From: Streptomyces sp. NBC_00569
GTDB taxonomy: Bacteria > Actinomycetota > Actinomycetes > Streptomycetales > Streptomycetaceae
DNA: 64,000 nucleotides
Assembly: GCF_036345255.1 (NCBI RefSeq)
Contig: NZ_CP107783.1
Location: 3,769,501-3,833,500 of the forward strand
Reading direction: 5' to 3'
The notes under the pieces were generated by a model. That model saw only the letters and a program-made list of their open reading frames with translations, made no database searches and was not told the origin of the DNA. A program made the position numbers and the translations under genes. Below are positions 8,140-17,875 of the stretch, piece after piece (position 1 is the stretch's first letter; each line of letters opens with the position of its first letter).

Positions 8140-10200
8140 TTGAGATCGTCCGACACCTCCCACAGATCCGCCTCCCGCAAGCGAGCGACCGCCTACGGCG
8201 CGCTCGCGGCAGCCACCGCCCTGCTCGCCGGGGCCGTCCAGGCGGGAGCCACGGCCTCGGCGGACGTCCAGCCGGCCGCGGCGGCCGCCCAGGCCGTCGC
8301 GAAGGGTGCCGACCCCGGCGCCCTCCCCGTGAAGCTCTCCCCCGCCAAGCGCGCGGAGCTGCTGCGCGAGGCCAACTCCACCAAGGCGGACACCGCCAAG
8401 GACCTCGGCCTCGGCGCCAAGGAGAAGCTCGTCGTACGGGACGTCCTCCAGGACCGCGACGGCACGACGCACACCCGCTACGAGCGCACCTACGACGGGC
8501 TGCCCGTCCTCGGCGGCGACCTGGTCGTCGACACCGCCAAGACCGGGAAGACCGAGGGCGTGACGCGCGCCGCGAAGTCGGCGCTCAAGGGCGTCGCCAC
8601 CACCGCGGCGGTCAAGCCGGCCACCGCGGAGCGGCAGGCGGTCAAGGCCGCGGCGGCCGACGGGTCGAAGAAGACCGGGGCGGACCGCGCGCCGCGCAAG
8701 GTCGTGTGGATGGCGCAGGGCAAGCCGACCCTCGCGTACGAGACCGTGGTCGGCGGTCTCCAGGAAGACGGCACGCCGAACCAGCTGCATGTCGTCACCG
8801 ACGCGGCGACCGGCAAGAAGCTGTACGAGTGGCAGGGCATCGAGAACGGCACGGGCAACACGCAGTACAGCGGCACCGTGACCCTCGGCACGGCCCTGTC
8901 CGGATCGTCGTACACGCTCAACGACACCGGGCGCGGCGGGCACAAGACGTACAACCTGAACCACGGCTCGTCCGGGACCGGGACGCTCTACTCGGGCGCG
9001 GACGACGTGTGGGGCAACGGCAGCGCCTCGAACACCGAGACCGCGGCCGCGGACGCGCACTACGGCGCGGCGGAGACCTGGGACTACTACAAGAACGTGC
9101 AGGGCCGCACCGGCATCAACGGCGACGGTGTCGCCGCGTACTCGCGGGTGCACTACGGCAACGCGTACGTCAACGCGTTCTGGGACGACAGCTGCTTCTG
9201 CATGACGTACGGAGACGGCGAGGGCAACCTCAAGCCCCTCACCTCGATCGACGTGGCGGGCCACGAGATGACCCACGGCGTCACCGCCGCGACGGCCGGT
9301 CTCAACTACAGCGGTGAGTCCGGCGGTCTGAACGAGGCCACCTCCGACATCTTCGGCACCGCGGTCGAGTTCTACGCCAACAACGCCAGTGACGTCGGTG
9401 ACTACCTCATCGGCGAGAAGATCGACATCAATGGCGACGGCACCCCGCTGCGCTACATGGACAAGCCGAGCAAGGACGGCGGGTCCAAGGACTCCTGGTA
9501 CTCCGGCCTCGGCAACCTCGACGTGCACTACTCGTCGGGCCCCGCCAACCACTTCTTCTACCTGCTCAGCGAGGGCAGCGGCGCCAAGGTCATCAACGGC
9601 GTCAGCTACAACTCGCCGACGGCGGACGGCCTTCCGGTCACCGGCATCGGCCGCGCCAAGGCCGAGCTGATCTGGTACAAGGCGCTCACCACGAAGTTCA
9701 CCTCGACCACGAACTACGCGGCCGCGCGCACCGGCACGCTCGCGGTCGCCGGTGAGCTCTACGGCACCACGAGCACCGAGTACAAGGCCGTGCAGGACGC
9801 CTGGGCCGGCATAGCCGTCGGCTCGCGCTCCGGCGGCGGTGGCGGTGGCGGTACGTCGTTCGAGAACACGACGGACGTCGCGATACCGGACGCCGGCGCC
9901 GCGGTCACCTCGTCGATCGCCGTGACCGGCCGTACGGGCAACGCGCCGAGCAACCTCTCGGTCGCCGTGGACATCGTGCACACCTGGCGCGGTGACCTGG
10001 TCATCGACCTGGTGGCCCCGGACGGGTCCACGTACCGCCTGAAGAACTCCAGCGGCAGCGACTCGGCGGACAACGTCAACGCGACCTACACGGTCAACGC
10101 GTCCTCCGAGGTGGCCAACGGCACCTGGAAGCTGAAGGTCCAGGACGTGGCCGCGCAGGACACCGGCTACATCAACAGCTGGAAGCTCACCTTCCCGTAA
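8140..10200 (+). CDS. Secreted neutral zinc metalloprotease (M4, thermolysin family) with C-terminal P-domain
   Basis: A 686-residue extracellular endopeptidase. The TTG start follows an AGAAGGAG box; a Sec signal (basic SHRSASRKR, then an Ala/Leu-rich core) ends near residue 45. An FTP/PepSY-type propeptide (KEKLVVRDVLQD, then GLPVLGGDLVVD) precedes the catalytic domain. Zinc ligands are H375 and H379 of HEMTH and E399 in GGLNEATSD, with E376 catalytic. A seven-glycine linker near residue 565 leads to a proprotein-convertase-type P-domain (about 573-686; HTWRGDLVIDLVAPDG), which the next gene lacks. A strong hairpin follows the stop. Confidence 0.94.
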   Translation: MRSSDTSHRSASRKRATAYGALAAATALLAGAVQAGATASADVQPAAAAAQAVAKGADPGALPVKLSPAKRAELLREANSTKADTAKDLGLGAKEKLVVRDVLQDRDGTTHTRYERTYDGLPVLGGDLVVDTAKTGKTEGVTRAAKSALKGVATTAAVKPATAERQAVKAAAADGSKKTGADRAPRKVVWMAQGKPTLAYETVVGGLQEDGTPNQLHVVTDAATGKKLYEWQGIENGTGNTQYSGTVTLGTALSGSSYTLNDTGRGGHKTYNLNHGSSGTGTLYSGADDVWGNGSASNTETAAADAHYGAAETWDYYKNVQGRTGINGDGVAAYSRVHYGNAYVNAFWDDSCFCMTYGDGEGNLKPLTSIDVAGHEMTHGVTAATAGLNYSGESGGLNEATSDIFGTAVEFYANNASDVGDYLIGEKIDINGDGTPLRYMDKPSKDGGSKDSWYSGLGNLDVHYSSGPANHFFYLLSEGSGAKVINGVSYNSPTADGLPVTGIGRAKAELIWYKALTTKFTSTTNYAAARTGTLAVAGELYGTTSTEYKAVQDAWAGIAVGSRSGGGGGGGTSFENTTDVAIPDAGAAVTSSIAVTGRTGNAPSNLSVAVDIVHTWRGDLVIDLVAPDGSTYRLKNSSGSDSADNVNATYTVNASSEVANGTWKLKVQDVAAQDTGYINSWKLTFP

Positions 10201-10255
10201 ACCGCACGCAGAGGTGATCCAAGGCCGATCGAGAGCTGTTCGGCCCGCACGGTCT

Positions 10256-10300
10256 GGGCGCGTCGCCCCGGGTGAGTGAACTCCCCGGGACGGCGCGCCC
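10256..10300. terminator. Terminator after first M4 protease
   Basis: A near-perfect 17-bp stem (arms 10256-10272 and 10284-10300, beginning GGGCGCG and ending CGCGCCC) with an 11-nt loop, 55 nt after the protease stop. One position is a G-U pair and one a mismatch. There is no long T-tract, as is usual in Streptomyces. Confidence 0.75.
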
Positions 10301-10339
10301 GTTCATGTTCCGTTCGCAATACGTACAAGAGACATCGCT

Positions 10340-10381
10340 CAACGGACGATTTCCGGCCAACCTGTGATCGCCCTCCTGACA
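10340..10381 (+). promoter_or_regulatory. Shared upstream element, copy 2 (before second M4 protease)
   Basis: The second copy of the 42-bp element seen at 7853-7894: CAACGGAC, TTTCCGGCCAAC and CTCCTGACA in the same order and spacing, with differences concentrated in the stretch after CCAAC. It lies immediately after the terminator of the first protease, so the second protease has its own transcription start. Confidence 0.55.
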
Positions 10382-10491
10382 TGTACAAGCCTCAACTGGC
10401 ACGCTTCCCCCACGCACCACACGCAACACACAGCTAAGCGCCACCAGTTCAGCACCACACAGCTCTCTTACCCCACACACAAGGAGCTTGC

Positions 10492-12075
10492 GTGACCCCC
10501 CACATATCGCGCTTCACCAAGAAGCGTTCGACTCTGGCCATCGCCACCGCCGTTGCCGCCGGAGCCCTGCTGACCGCCGGAATGACCACCGGCGCGTCCG
10601 CCCAGCCCGTGGCCGACGCGACGCCGGGCGGCGCGCCGATGAAGCTCTCGGGCGCAGCCCGCGCCGGCCTCCTCCAGGACGCCGACGCGAAGAAGGCCGA
10701 GACGGCGAGGGAGCTGAAGCTCGGCTCCAAGGAGAAGCTCGTCGTCCGTGACGTGGTCAAGGACCACGACGGCGCGACGCACACCCGCTACGAGCGCACC
10801 TACGACGGACTCCCGGTCCTCGGCGGCGACCTGGTCGTCCACGAGTCCAAGGCCGGCAAGTCCGAGGGCGTCACCCGCGCGACCTCGAAGAGAATCGCCG
10901 TGACGACGGCCTCCGCCTCCCTCAAGGCCGCCCCCGAGGGCGCCCGCAAGGTGGTCTGGGCGGCGTCGGGCACCCCGCGCCTCGCCTACGAGAAGGTCGT
11001 CACCGGCACGCAGAAGGACGGCACGCCGCGCAAGCTGCACGTCGTCACGGACGCCGCGACCGGCAAGAAGATCTTCGAGTGGGACGCGATCCACACCGGC
11101 GCCGGCGAGAGTCAGTACAGCGGCAGCGTGACGGTCGGCTCCACCAAGTCCGGCTCCTCGTACGCCCTCACGGACGCGGAGCGCGGCGGCCACAGCACGT
11201 ACGACCTCAAGCACGGATCGTCCGGCAAGGGCACGCTGTTCACCGACGCGGACGACAAGTGGGGCGACGGCACCACCAACGACGCGGCCACGGCCGCGGT
11301 CGACGCCGCCTACGGCGCCCAGGTGACGTGGGACTACTACAAGGACGTCCAAGGCCGCAGCGGTATCAACGGCGACGGCAAGGGCGCGTACTCGCGGGTC
11401 CACTACGGCAACGCGTACGTCAACGCGTTCTGGGACGACAGCTGCTTCTGCATGACGTACGGCGACGGCGAGGGCGACAAGAAGCCTCTGACGTCGATCG
11501 ACGTGGCGGGCCACGAGATGACCCACGGCGTCACCGCCGCGACCGCGGGCCTCATCTACAGCGGTGAGTCCGGCGGTCTGAACGAGGCCACCTCCGACAT
11601 CTTCGGCACCGCGGTCGAGTTCCACGCGAACAACGCCAAGGACGTCGGTGACTACCTCATCGGCGAGAAGATCGACATCAACGGCGACGGCAGCCCGCTG
11701 CGCTACATGGACAAGCCGAGCAAGGACGGCGCGTCCCTGGACAACTGGAAGAGCGGCGCGGGCAACGTCGACGTGCACTACTCGTCGGGCATCGCGAACC
11801 ACTTCTTCTACCTGCTGTCGGAGGGCAGCGGGAAGAAGGAGATCAACGGGGTCTCGTACGACTCCCCGACCGCGGACGGCCAGCCGGCCGCGGGTATCGG
11901 CCGCGACAAGGCCGAGAAGATCTGGTTCAAGGCTCTGACGTCGTACTTCACGACGAACACGGACTACGCCAACGCGCGCAAGGGCACGCTGAGCGCGGCG
12001 TCCGACCTGTACGGCGCCGACTCGGCGGAGTACAAGGCGGTCGACCGCGCGTGGGCCGCGGTCAACGTCAAGTGA
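10492..12075 (+). CDS. Secreted neutral zinc metalloprotease (M4), short paralogue
   Basis: A 527-residue paralogue of the preceding gene. The GTG start follows AAGGAG by 5 nt, and a Sec signal (KKRSTLAIATAVAAGALLTAG) ends near residue 38. Propeptide and catalytic domain align throughout with the first protease; H341, E342 and H345 form HEMTH and E365 supplies the third zinc ligand. The metal-site blocks, including NAFWDDSCFCMTYGDGEG, are identical in the two. It ends where the first protein's glycine linker begins, so it has no P-domain. Tandem duplication followed by gain or loss of the P-domain is the simplest history. Confidence 0.94.
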   Translation: MTPHISRFTKKRSTLAIATAVAAGALLTAGMTTGASAQPVADATPGGAPMKLSGAARAGLLQDADAKKAETARELKLGSKEKLVVRDVVKDHDGATHTRYERTYDGLPVLGGDLVVHESKAGKSEGVTRATSKRIAVTTASASLKAAPEGARKVVWAASGTPRLAYEKVVTGTQKDGTPRKLHVVTDAATGKKIFEWDAIHTGAGESQYSGSVTVGSTKSGSSYALTDAERGGHSTYDLKHGSSGKGTLFTDADDKWGDGTTNDAATAAVDAAYGAQVTWDYYKDVQGRSGINGDGKGAYSRVHYGNAYVNAFWDDSCFCMTYGDGEGDKKPLTSIDVAGHEMTHGVTAATAGLIYSGESGGLNEATSDIFGTAVEFHANNAKDVGDYLIGEKIDINGDGSPLRYMDKPSKDGASLDNWKSGAGNVDVHYSSGIANHFFYLLSEGSGKKEINGVSYDSPTADGQPAAGIGRDKAEKIWFKALTSYFTTNTDYANARKGTLSAASDLYGADSAEYKAVDRAWAAVNVK

Positions 12076-12094
12076 CGTAGGACGCAGGCACGTC

Positions 12095-12124
12095 GGGGGC
12101 GGCACCGGTTTCGGTGCCGCCCCC
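12095..12124. terminator. Bidirectional terminator between M4 protease and acetyltransferase
   Basis: A perfect 13-bp stem (GGGGGCGGCACCG with its complement) and a GTTT loop, 19 nt after the protease stop and 9 nt beyond the stop of the convergent acetyltransferase gene. Confidence 0.9.
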
Positions 12125-12132
12125 TTCGCGCG

Positions 12133-12654
12133 TCAGCTCTCGTACTCCGTGAGGTCGATCTCGTGCACCTGGAGCGGGTGGCCGTGCTTCGGGTGCGCGA
12201 ACTCGTGCCCCTCCGTCATGCCCAGCTTGCGGGCGATGTTCTCCGAACCCGTGTCGCCCGGCCGGATCAGGGCGACGACCCGGTCGACGCCGCGGTCCTG
12301 GAGGGCGAACTCCAAGGTGGCCTGGGCGGCCTCCGAGGCGTAGCCCTGGCCCCAGAACTGGCGGCCGAGCCACCAGTTGATCTCGATGCCGGGCTGGAGC
12401 TCGGACACCGAGAGGCCGACGACGCCGGCCAGCTCACCGGAGGCGAGGAGTTCGACGGCGAACGGGCCGAAGCCCTCCTCGTCCCACTCCTCCTCCCAGC
12501 GCTCGATGTCCTCGGCCGTCCGCTCCAGGTCGCGCGGCCCGCCGTCACCGACCCGGCGCATGACCTCCGGGTCCGCCTGGATCTCGGAGAGGGGCACGAG
12601 GTCGTCGTCGGACCAGCGGCGGAGCAGGAGGCGGGGCGTCTGGATCTCGGTCAT
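12133..12654 (-). CDS. GNAT-family N-acetyltransferase (RimJ/RimL-like)
   Basis: A 173-residue protein with the acetyltransf_3 pattern: TPRLLLRRWSDDD at the N-terminus, a GVVGLSV strand, EINWWLGRQFWGQGYASEA containing the Q/RxxGxG/A acetyl-CoA loop, and the late VVALIRPGDTGSENIARKLGM motif. RimJ/RimL-type members acetylate protein N-termini or small amines; the acceptor cannot be inferred. The ATG at 12654 gives the typical MTEIQTPRLLLR start, and an upstream in-frame start would add 18 residues with no family resemblance. It is monocistronic and convergent with the protease. Confidence 0.88.
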   Translation of the reverse strand: MTEIQTPRLLLRRWSDDDLVPLSEIQADPEVMRRVGDGGPRDLERTAEDIERWEEEWDEEGFGPFAVELLASGELAGVVGLSVSELQPGIEINWWLGRQFWGQGYASEAAQATLEFALQDRGVDRVVALIRPGDTGSENIARKLGMTEGHEFAHPKHGHPLQVHEIDLTEYES

Positions 12655-12726
12655 GGGTCCATCTTCGCCGAGACCCGCGACGCCGCCGACCATCCGGCCG
12701 CCCCTCAACGCGTCCTCCGCGCGTCC

Positions 12727-15339
12727 TCAGCGCATGAGCACTCCCGCGGCCTCCGCGGCCGCCTCCGAGGGGACGGTCACCAGGCCCGTCTCCGCCGGTG
12801 AGGCGAGCAGCCGGTGGGCGGGCAGGATACGGACGGTGTAGCCGTAGGGGCCCGTGCGGTCCAGGGAGAGTGGGCCCTCATACGTCCAGCGGCCGTCCAG
12901 ATCCGGGCCGCCGGCCGGTTTCAGGGCCACCGTCGTCGCGTCGGTGATGCGGTCGTCGGAGCCGACGCGGCCGGCCACCGCCTGGACCTCGACGTCCTCG
13001 GGGCCGAGCTCGTCGAGCGCCACCCGCACGCGCAGCACCAGCGTCGCACCGAGCTCGGCCGTGGCCGTCGACGCCTCCACGTGGTCGACGGCCACCCGTG
13101 GCCAGGACGCGCGGACCCTGGACTTCCACCCGGCGAGATCGCGCGCCGCGTCGGGGGTGAGGGCGCGGCCGGAGCGGGCCGCGGGGGCGTACAGCTTCTC
13201 GACGTACTCGCGGACCATGCGCCCGGCGAGAACCTTCGGGCCCAGGTGGGTGAGGGTGCGGCGGACCATCTCGATCCAGCGGTCGGGCAGCCCTTCGGGG
13301 CCGCGCTCGTAGAAGCGGGGCGCGACCCTGCGCTCGACCAGCTCGTAGAGGGCCGCGGCCTCCAGATCGTCGCGCCGCTGCTCGTCGGTCGCGGCGCCGT
13401 CCGCGGTGGGGATCGCCCAGCCGAAGTCGGGCGTGAACCACTCGTCCCACCAGCCGTCGAGGACGGAGAGGTTGAGGCAGCCGTTCAGGGCGGCCTTCAT
13501 GCCGGACGTCCCGCAGGCCTCCAGGGGACGCAGCGGATTGTTGAGCCAGATGTCGCAGCCGGGGTAGAGCTTCTGCGCCATGGCCATGCCGTAGTCCGGC
13601 AGGAACACGATGCGGTGGCGCACCCGCGGGTCGTCGGTGAAGCGCACCAGTTCCTGCACGAGGCGCTTGCCGCCGTCGTCGGCCGGGTGTGCCTTGCCCG
13701 CGACGACGATCTGGACGGGCCGGTCCGGGTCGAGGAGGAGGCGCTTGAGGCGGTCCGGGTCGCGCAGCATCAGGGTGAGCCGCTTGTAGGAGGGGACGCG
13801 GCGGGCGAAGCCGATGGTGAGGACGTCGGGGTCGAGTACCCCGTCGATCCAGCCGAGTTCCGCCGCGCCCGCGCCGCGCTGGCGCCAGGACGCGGCGAGG
13901 CGCTCGCGGACCTCGTCCACGAGGCGGGCGCGCAGCTCGCGGCGCAGCTCCCAGATGTCCCGGTCGGCGATCTCGGCGACGGAGTCCCAGCGGTCGGAGC
14001 CGCCGACGGCCAGGGCTTCCAGGGTGCGCTGCTCGCCGAGGTGGCGGGTGCCGAGCCGCAGGACCTCGGGGGCCACCCAGGTCGGGGCGTGCACGCCGTT
14101 GGTGACGGAGGTGATGGGAACCTCCTCCGGGTCGAAGCCCGGCCACAGGCCCGAGAACATCTCGCGGCTGACCCTGCCGTGCAGGGTGGAGACGCCGTTG
14201 GCGCGCTGGGCGAGGCGCAGGCCCATCACGGCCATGTTGAAGACGTTCGGGTCGCCGCCCGCGTACGTCTCCCTGCCGAGGCCGAGGATGCGTGCGGCGT
14301 CGATGCCGGGGAGTTCGGCGCCGGGCCCGAAGTGGCGGGCGACGAGTTCCCGGTCGAAGCGGTCGATACCGGCCGGGACGGGGGTGTGCGTGGTGAAGAC
14401 GGTCCCGGCGCGTACGGCTTCGATGGCGGCGTCGAAGTCCACGCCGCGTCCGGCGAGCTCGTGGATCCGCTCGACCCCGAGAAAACCGGCGTGTCCCTCG
14501 TTCGTGTGGAACACCTCGGGCTCGGGGTGGCCGGTGAGGCGGCAGTACGCGCGCACGGCCCGCACCCCGCCGATGCCGAGCAGCATTTCCTGGAGGAGCC
14601 GGTGCTCGCTGCCGCCGCCGTAGAGCCGGTCGGTGACGTTGCGTTCGCCAGGGCCGTTCTCCTCGACGTCCGAGTCGAGGAGAAGCAGGGGCACGCGGCC
14701 GACCTGCGCCTGCCAGACGCGGGCGAGCAGCCGGCCGCCGCCGGGCAGGACGAGCGCGACACGGCAGTCGGTGCCGTCCGGTTCGCGCAACGGGGTCAGC
14801 GGCAGTTCGTGCGGGTCGAGGACGGGATAGTGCTCCTGCTGCCAGCCGTCCCTGGACAGGGACTGCCGGAAGTAGCCGTGCCGGTAGAGGAGTCCTACGC
14901 CGATCAGCGGCACCCCGAGGTCGCTGGCCGCCTTGAGGTGGTCTCCGGCGAGGATGCCGAGGCCGCCGGAGTACTGCGGCAGGGCTGCGGTGATGCCGAA
15001 CTCCGGGGAGAAGTATCCGACGGCGGCGGGCAGGCCACCGCTTTGCTGCTGGTACCAGCGGTCGCCCTCCACATAGGACCTGAGGTCGTCCGCGGCCTCG
15101 CCGAGCAGGCGGAGGAACCCCTCGTCGGCTGCGAGTTCGGCGAGCCGCGCGTGCGGCACGGCGCCGAGGAGCCGCACCGGGTCCCCGTCGGACGCGGCCC
15201 AGCGCCCGGGGTCCACGGCCTGGAAGACGTCGCGCGTCCCGGTGTGCCAGGACCAGCGCAGGTTGAGGGCCAGCTCGTGGAGGGGGGCGAGGGGCTCGGG
15301 CAGGACGGGACGAACGGTGAATCGACGGATGGCCTTCAC
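12727..15339 (-). CDS. glgP: Glycogen (alpha-1,4-glucan) phosphorylase
   Basis: An 870-residue PLP-dependent GT35 enzyme that releases glucose-1-phosphate from glycogen. The N-terminal domain (FTVRPVLPEPLAPLHELALNLRWSW) is the DUF3417 type found in the actinobacterial/thermophile subfamily. The PLP lysine is K615 in GTSGMKAALNG. Other family blocks are QYSGGLGILAGDHLKAASDLG and HTNEGHAGF. The GTG start at 15339 has an AGAGGTGAG ribosome site. It lies on the strand opposite the synthetic glgE operon and next to two membrane kinases, so breakdown is encoded beside synthesis but transcribed separately. Confidence 0.94.
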   Translation of the reverse strand: MKAIRRFTVRPVLPEPLAPLHELALNLRWSWHTGTRDVFQAVDPGRWAASDGDPVRLLGAVPHARLAELAADEGFLRLLGEAADDLRSYVEGDRWYQQQSGGLPAAVGYFSPEFGITAALPQYSGGLGILAGDHLKAASDLGVPLIGVGLLYRHGYFRQSLSRDGWQQEHYPVLDPHELPLTPLREPDGTDCRVALVLPGGGRLLARVWQAQVGRVPLLLLDSDVEENGPGERNVTDRLYGGGSEHRLLQEMLLGIGGVRAVRAYCRLTGHPEPEVFHTNEGHAGFLGVERIHELAGRGVDFDAAIEAVRAGTVFTTHTPVPAGIDRFDRELVARHFGPGAELPGIDAARILGLGRETYAGGDPNVFNMAVMGLRLAQRANGVSTLHGRVSREMFSGLWPGFDPEEVPITSVTNGVHAPTWVAPEVLRLGTRHLGEQRTLEALAVGGSDRWDSVAEIADRDIWELRRELRARLVDEVRERLAASWRQRGAGAAELGWIDGVLDPDVLTIGFARRVPSYKRLTLMLRDPDRLKRLLLDPDRPVQIVVAGKAHPADDGGKRLVQELVRFTDDPRVRHRIVFLPDYGMAMAQKLYPGCDIWLNNPLRPLEACGTSGMKAALNGCLNLSVLDGWWDEWFTPDFGWAIPTADGAATDEQRRDDLEAAALYELVERRVAPRFYERGPEGLPDRWIEMVRRTLTHLGPKVLAGRMVREYVEKLYAPAARSGRALTPDAARDLAGWKSRVRASWPRVAVDHVEASTATAELGATLVLRVRVALDELGPEDVEVQAVAGRVGSDDRITDATTVALKPAGGPDLDGRWTYEGPLSLDRTGPYGYTVRILPAHRLLASPAETGLVTVPSEAAAEAAGVLMR

Positions 15340-15536
15340 GTTCTCACCTCTGTAGGGGGACGCGGCGGGCATACGCGCACACGTGCGAGGAGGACGCGCT
15401 CCGTCGCGCGGCCTCCGGCTGTCATCTCCGACGGTACGGCCACCGGGCTCCGGCTACCACGGCGCACGGGGTCGCCAAGGCCCCCGTGTCACGCGGTTGC
15501 CGGCGGTACGCGCGGGTCGGCGGCGACCGGATCGGG

Positions 15537-17837
15537 TCACGGGGCGTAGCCGGAGACGACCTTGCCCTCGTCGGTGTCGGCGAACAACACGCCCCCCAGA
15601 TAAAGGGGTTGGCCCAGGTGCACGGCCGTCGCCCCGGTCCCCGACCCGGTGCGCGGGGTGTCCTTCCTGCGAAGCGTGTTGACGTCACCCGAGGTGTTCC
15701 GCCCTTCGAGGGCGTACGCGCCGAAGGACAGCACCCGTTGGCCCGCCAGGGCGAGGCCGGCGGTCTCCTGGGGCGCGCCGTAATGCCACAGGCGCCGGCC
15801 CGTGCGCCAGTCGTACGCCGTGAGGAAGTGGTCGACGGGGTCCGACGCGTCCTCGTTGCCGGCCGGCACGACGAGCACGCCGTCCGCGCCGACGACGGGG
15901 CCGGGCAGGGTGGGCCGCACGTCGGCCGCGACGGTGCGCCGGAGGGCGAGGGTGCGGCCGTCGAGTTCCCGCACGCCCGGGTGTTCGAGGTCCCAGCACA
16001 GGACGGACGACGCGTGGCGCATGAGCGCGAAGCAGGTCGCGGTGGGCGCGGAGGCGGTACGGGAGCCGTCCTTCGTGGAGAGGGCGAGCACTCCGCCGCC
16101 CTCGGCGGCCAGGTAGACCCGGCCGTCGCCGGTCAGGAGCGGGCCCTGCGGCTTGGGCAGCGGGGCGGTCCGCCACAGCTCGTGGCCGTCGGAGGCGCGC
16201 CGGGCCCGCACGACCGTGCTGCGGGACATGCGGGTTCCGGGGGTCATGGTGAACTCGGCGGTGTAGAGGACGCCCTTCGCGTACGTCAGGGCGAGCAGGC
16301 CGGTGTACCGGGGCAGGCGGTGGCGCCAGCGGACGGTGCCGGTCGCGGCGTCGACACCGGTGACTCCGAGCTCGCTGGGCACGAACACGCGGGTGCCGTC
16401 GCTCTCGGGCGGCAGCTCCTGGATGCCCTGGAGGTCGTCGGGTCCGGCCGTGAACCCGCGGGACGTCCAGCCGGCCCGGCCGCTCGCGGCGTCGAAGGCG
16501 GCCGCCGCGCCCTTGCCGTCGCGGCAGATCAGCCGGGGCAGGACCAGCACGCAGCCGCGGCCCCGGTCGTCCAGGGCGGCGGGGCGGTCCACGGACCAGG
16601 GCTTCCATCCGTCGGGGCGGACGGACGCGCGGGTGCCGGCCGAGCCGAACTCTCCCGAGCGGTCGGCTGATCCGTGGGCGGTGACGACGCGGGGGCCGCC
16701 GGAGGTCCTGGAGCCTTCGTGTCCGGGTGACGTGCCACCGCCCGCGCCGCCCCCGCCCGGCAGGACGACCGCCGCCGCGGCCACCGCGGCTCCGGTGACC
16801 GCCGCCGCGACCAGCCACGGCCAGCGCCGGGGTGTCCCGCGACCGGGCGGGGCGGGGGGCACCTCAGGCATCACGGGTGTGGGGGGCGGCGTGGGCCCGG
16901 CCCCCGTCGCCGTGTCGGCCGCCGCGAACGACCGTGCGGCCACGTCCTGTTCGCAGCGGGCGACGGCCTCCCGGTGCTCGGCGAAGAGCGAGAGCACCTC
17001 GGTGGGCCAGGGCACCCGGGCGTCGGCGGGACCCGGGTCGAGCCGCCGCGCGAGCTCCGCCGCGCCGGGCCGCTCCCCCGGCGCCACCCGCAGACACGCG
17101 GCGACCGTGTCGCGCAGCGCCTCCGGGACCGCCGACAGGTCCGCGTCCCCCCGGGTGATGCGGAAGACGACCGACGCGAGTTCGGGGTCGTCGAAGGGGC
17201 CCCGGCCCGTGGCGGCGTGACAGAGCACGGCGCCGAGCGCGAAGACGTCCGAGGCGGGCACGACGGCGTGGCTGCCCTCGATCTGTTCGGGCGCCATGAA
17301 CCCGGGGGTGCCGACGACCATCCCCGCGGCCGTGAGCGCCGTGGCCTCGAAGGCCTGCGCGATGCCGAAGTCGATGAGCTTGGGGCCCTCGGGCGTGAGC
17401 AGGACGTTGCCCGGTTTGAGGTCCCGGTGCAGGACGTGCGCCGCGTGCACGGCGGCGAGGGCGCGGGCGAGCCGGGCGCCGAGGGCCCGCACCACGGGGA
17501 CGGGCAGCGGACCGCAGCGGGCGACCGTCTCGGCGAGCGCGGGCCCGGGCACGTACTCCGTGGCCAGCCAGGGCACTCGGGCGTCGGCGTCCCCGTCGAG
17601 GAGCGCGGCCGTGCCGGGACCGGAGACGGCACGCGCGGCGGCGATCTCACGCCGGAACCTGATCCGGAACTCGCGGTCGACGTCGAGGTCCGCCCTGACC
17701 GTCTTGACGGCGACGAGCGGTGCCCCCGCCCGGTGCTCACGTGCCAGGTACACCTCACCCATGCCGCCCGCGCCGATGAGGGCGAACAGGCGGTAGGGGC
17801 CGATGTGCCGCGGGGGCCCGGGCAGCGGGTCGAGCAA
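15537..17837 (-). CDS. Membrane Ser/Thr protein kinase with extracellular PQQ-like beta-propeller (1)
   Basis: A 766-residue transmembrane kinase. The N-terminal Hanks-type domain has the glycine loop GAGGMGEVYLA, invariant lysine in VAVKTV, catalytic HRDLKPGN (D139), DFG and the MAPEQ activation end. A Pro-rich linker leads to one transmembrane helix (about 335-358), followed by about 400 extracellular residues with repeated W/Y-D-A-x-G-x-x-x-W units typical of PQQ_2/YWTD propellers. The TTG at 17837 is chosen because GGAGG lies 5 nt upstream; no ATG or GTG fits. It lies 38 nt after a related kinase gene on the same strand. Its ligand is unknown; its position between glgP and glgE hints at carbon reserves or the envelope. 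Confidence 0.86.
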   Translation of the reverse strand: MLDPLPGPPRHIGPYRLFALIGAGGMGEVYLAREHRAGAPLVAVKTVRADLDVDREFRIRFRREIAAARAVSGPGTAALLDGDADARVPWLATEYVPGPALAETVARCGPLPVPVVRALGARLARALAAVHAAHVLHRDLKPGNVLLTPEGPKLIDFGIAQAFEATALTAAGMVVGTPGFMAPEQIEGSHAVVPASDVFALGAVLCHAATGRGPFDDPELASVVFRITRGDADLSAVPEALRDTVAACLRVAPGERPGAAELARRLDPGPADARVPWPTEVLSLFAEHREAVARCEQDVAARSFAAADTATGAGPTPPPTPVMPEVPPAPPGRGTPRRWPWLVAAAVTGAAVAAAAVVLPGGGGAGGGTSPGHEGSRTSGGPRVVTAHGSADRSGEFGSAGTRASVRPDGWKPWSVDRPAALDDRGRGCVLVLPRLICRDGKGAAAAFDAASGRAGWTSRGFTAGPDDLQGIQELPPESDGTRVFVPSELGVTGVDAATGTVRWRHRLPRYTGLLALTYAKGVLYTAEFTMTPGTRMSRSTVVRARRASDGHELWRTAPLPKPQGPLLTGDGRVYLAAEGGGVLALSTKDGSRTASAPTATCFALMRHASSVLCWDLEHPGVRELDGRTLALRRTVAADVRPTLPGPVVGADGVLVVPAGNEDASDPVDHFLTAYDWRTGRRLWHYGAPQETAGLALAGQRVLSFGAYALEGRNTSGDVNTLRRKDTPRTGSGTGATAVHLGQPLYLGGVLFADTDEGKVVSGYAP

Positions 17838-17875
17838 CGGATCCTCCAAGGACCGGGGCGGTGCGGAACGCGTGA

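Noticed and set aside
4650..8180. 1176-codon - strand frame opposite the ABC exporter
   Set aside because: Shadow frame with no domains; the + strand carries complete ABC half-transporter motifs and correct codon bias.
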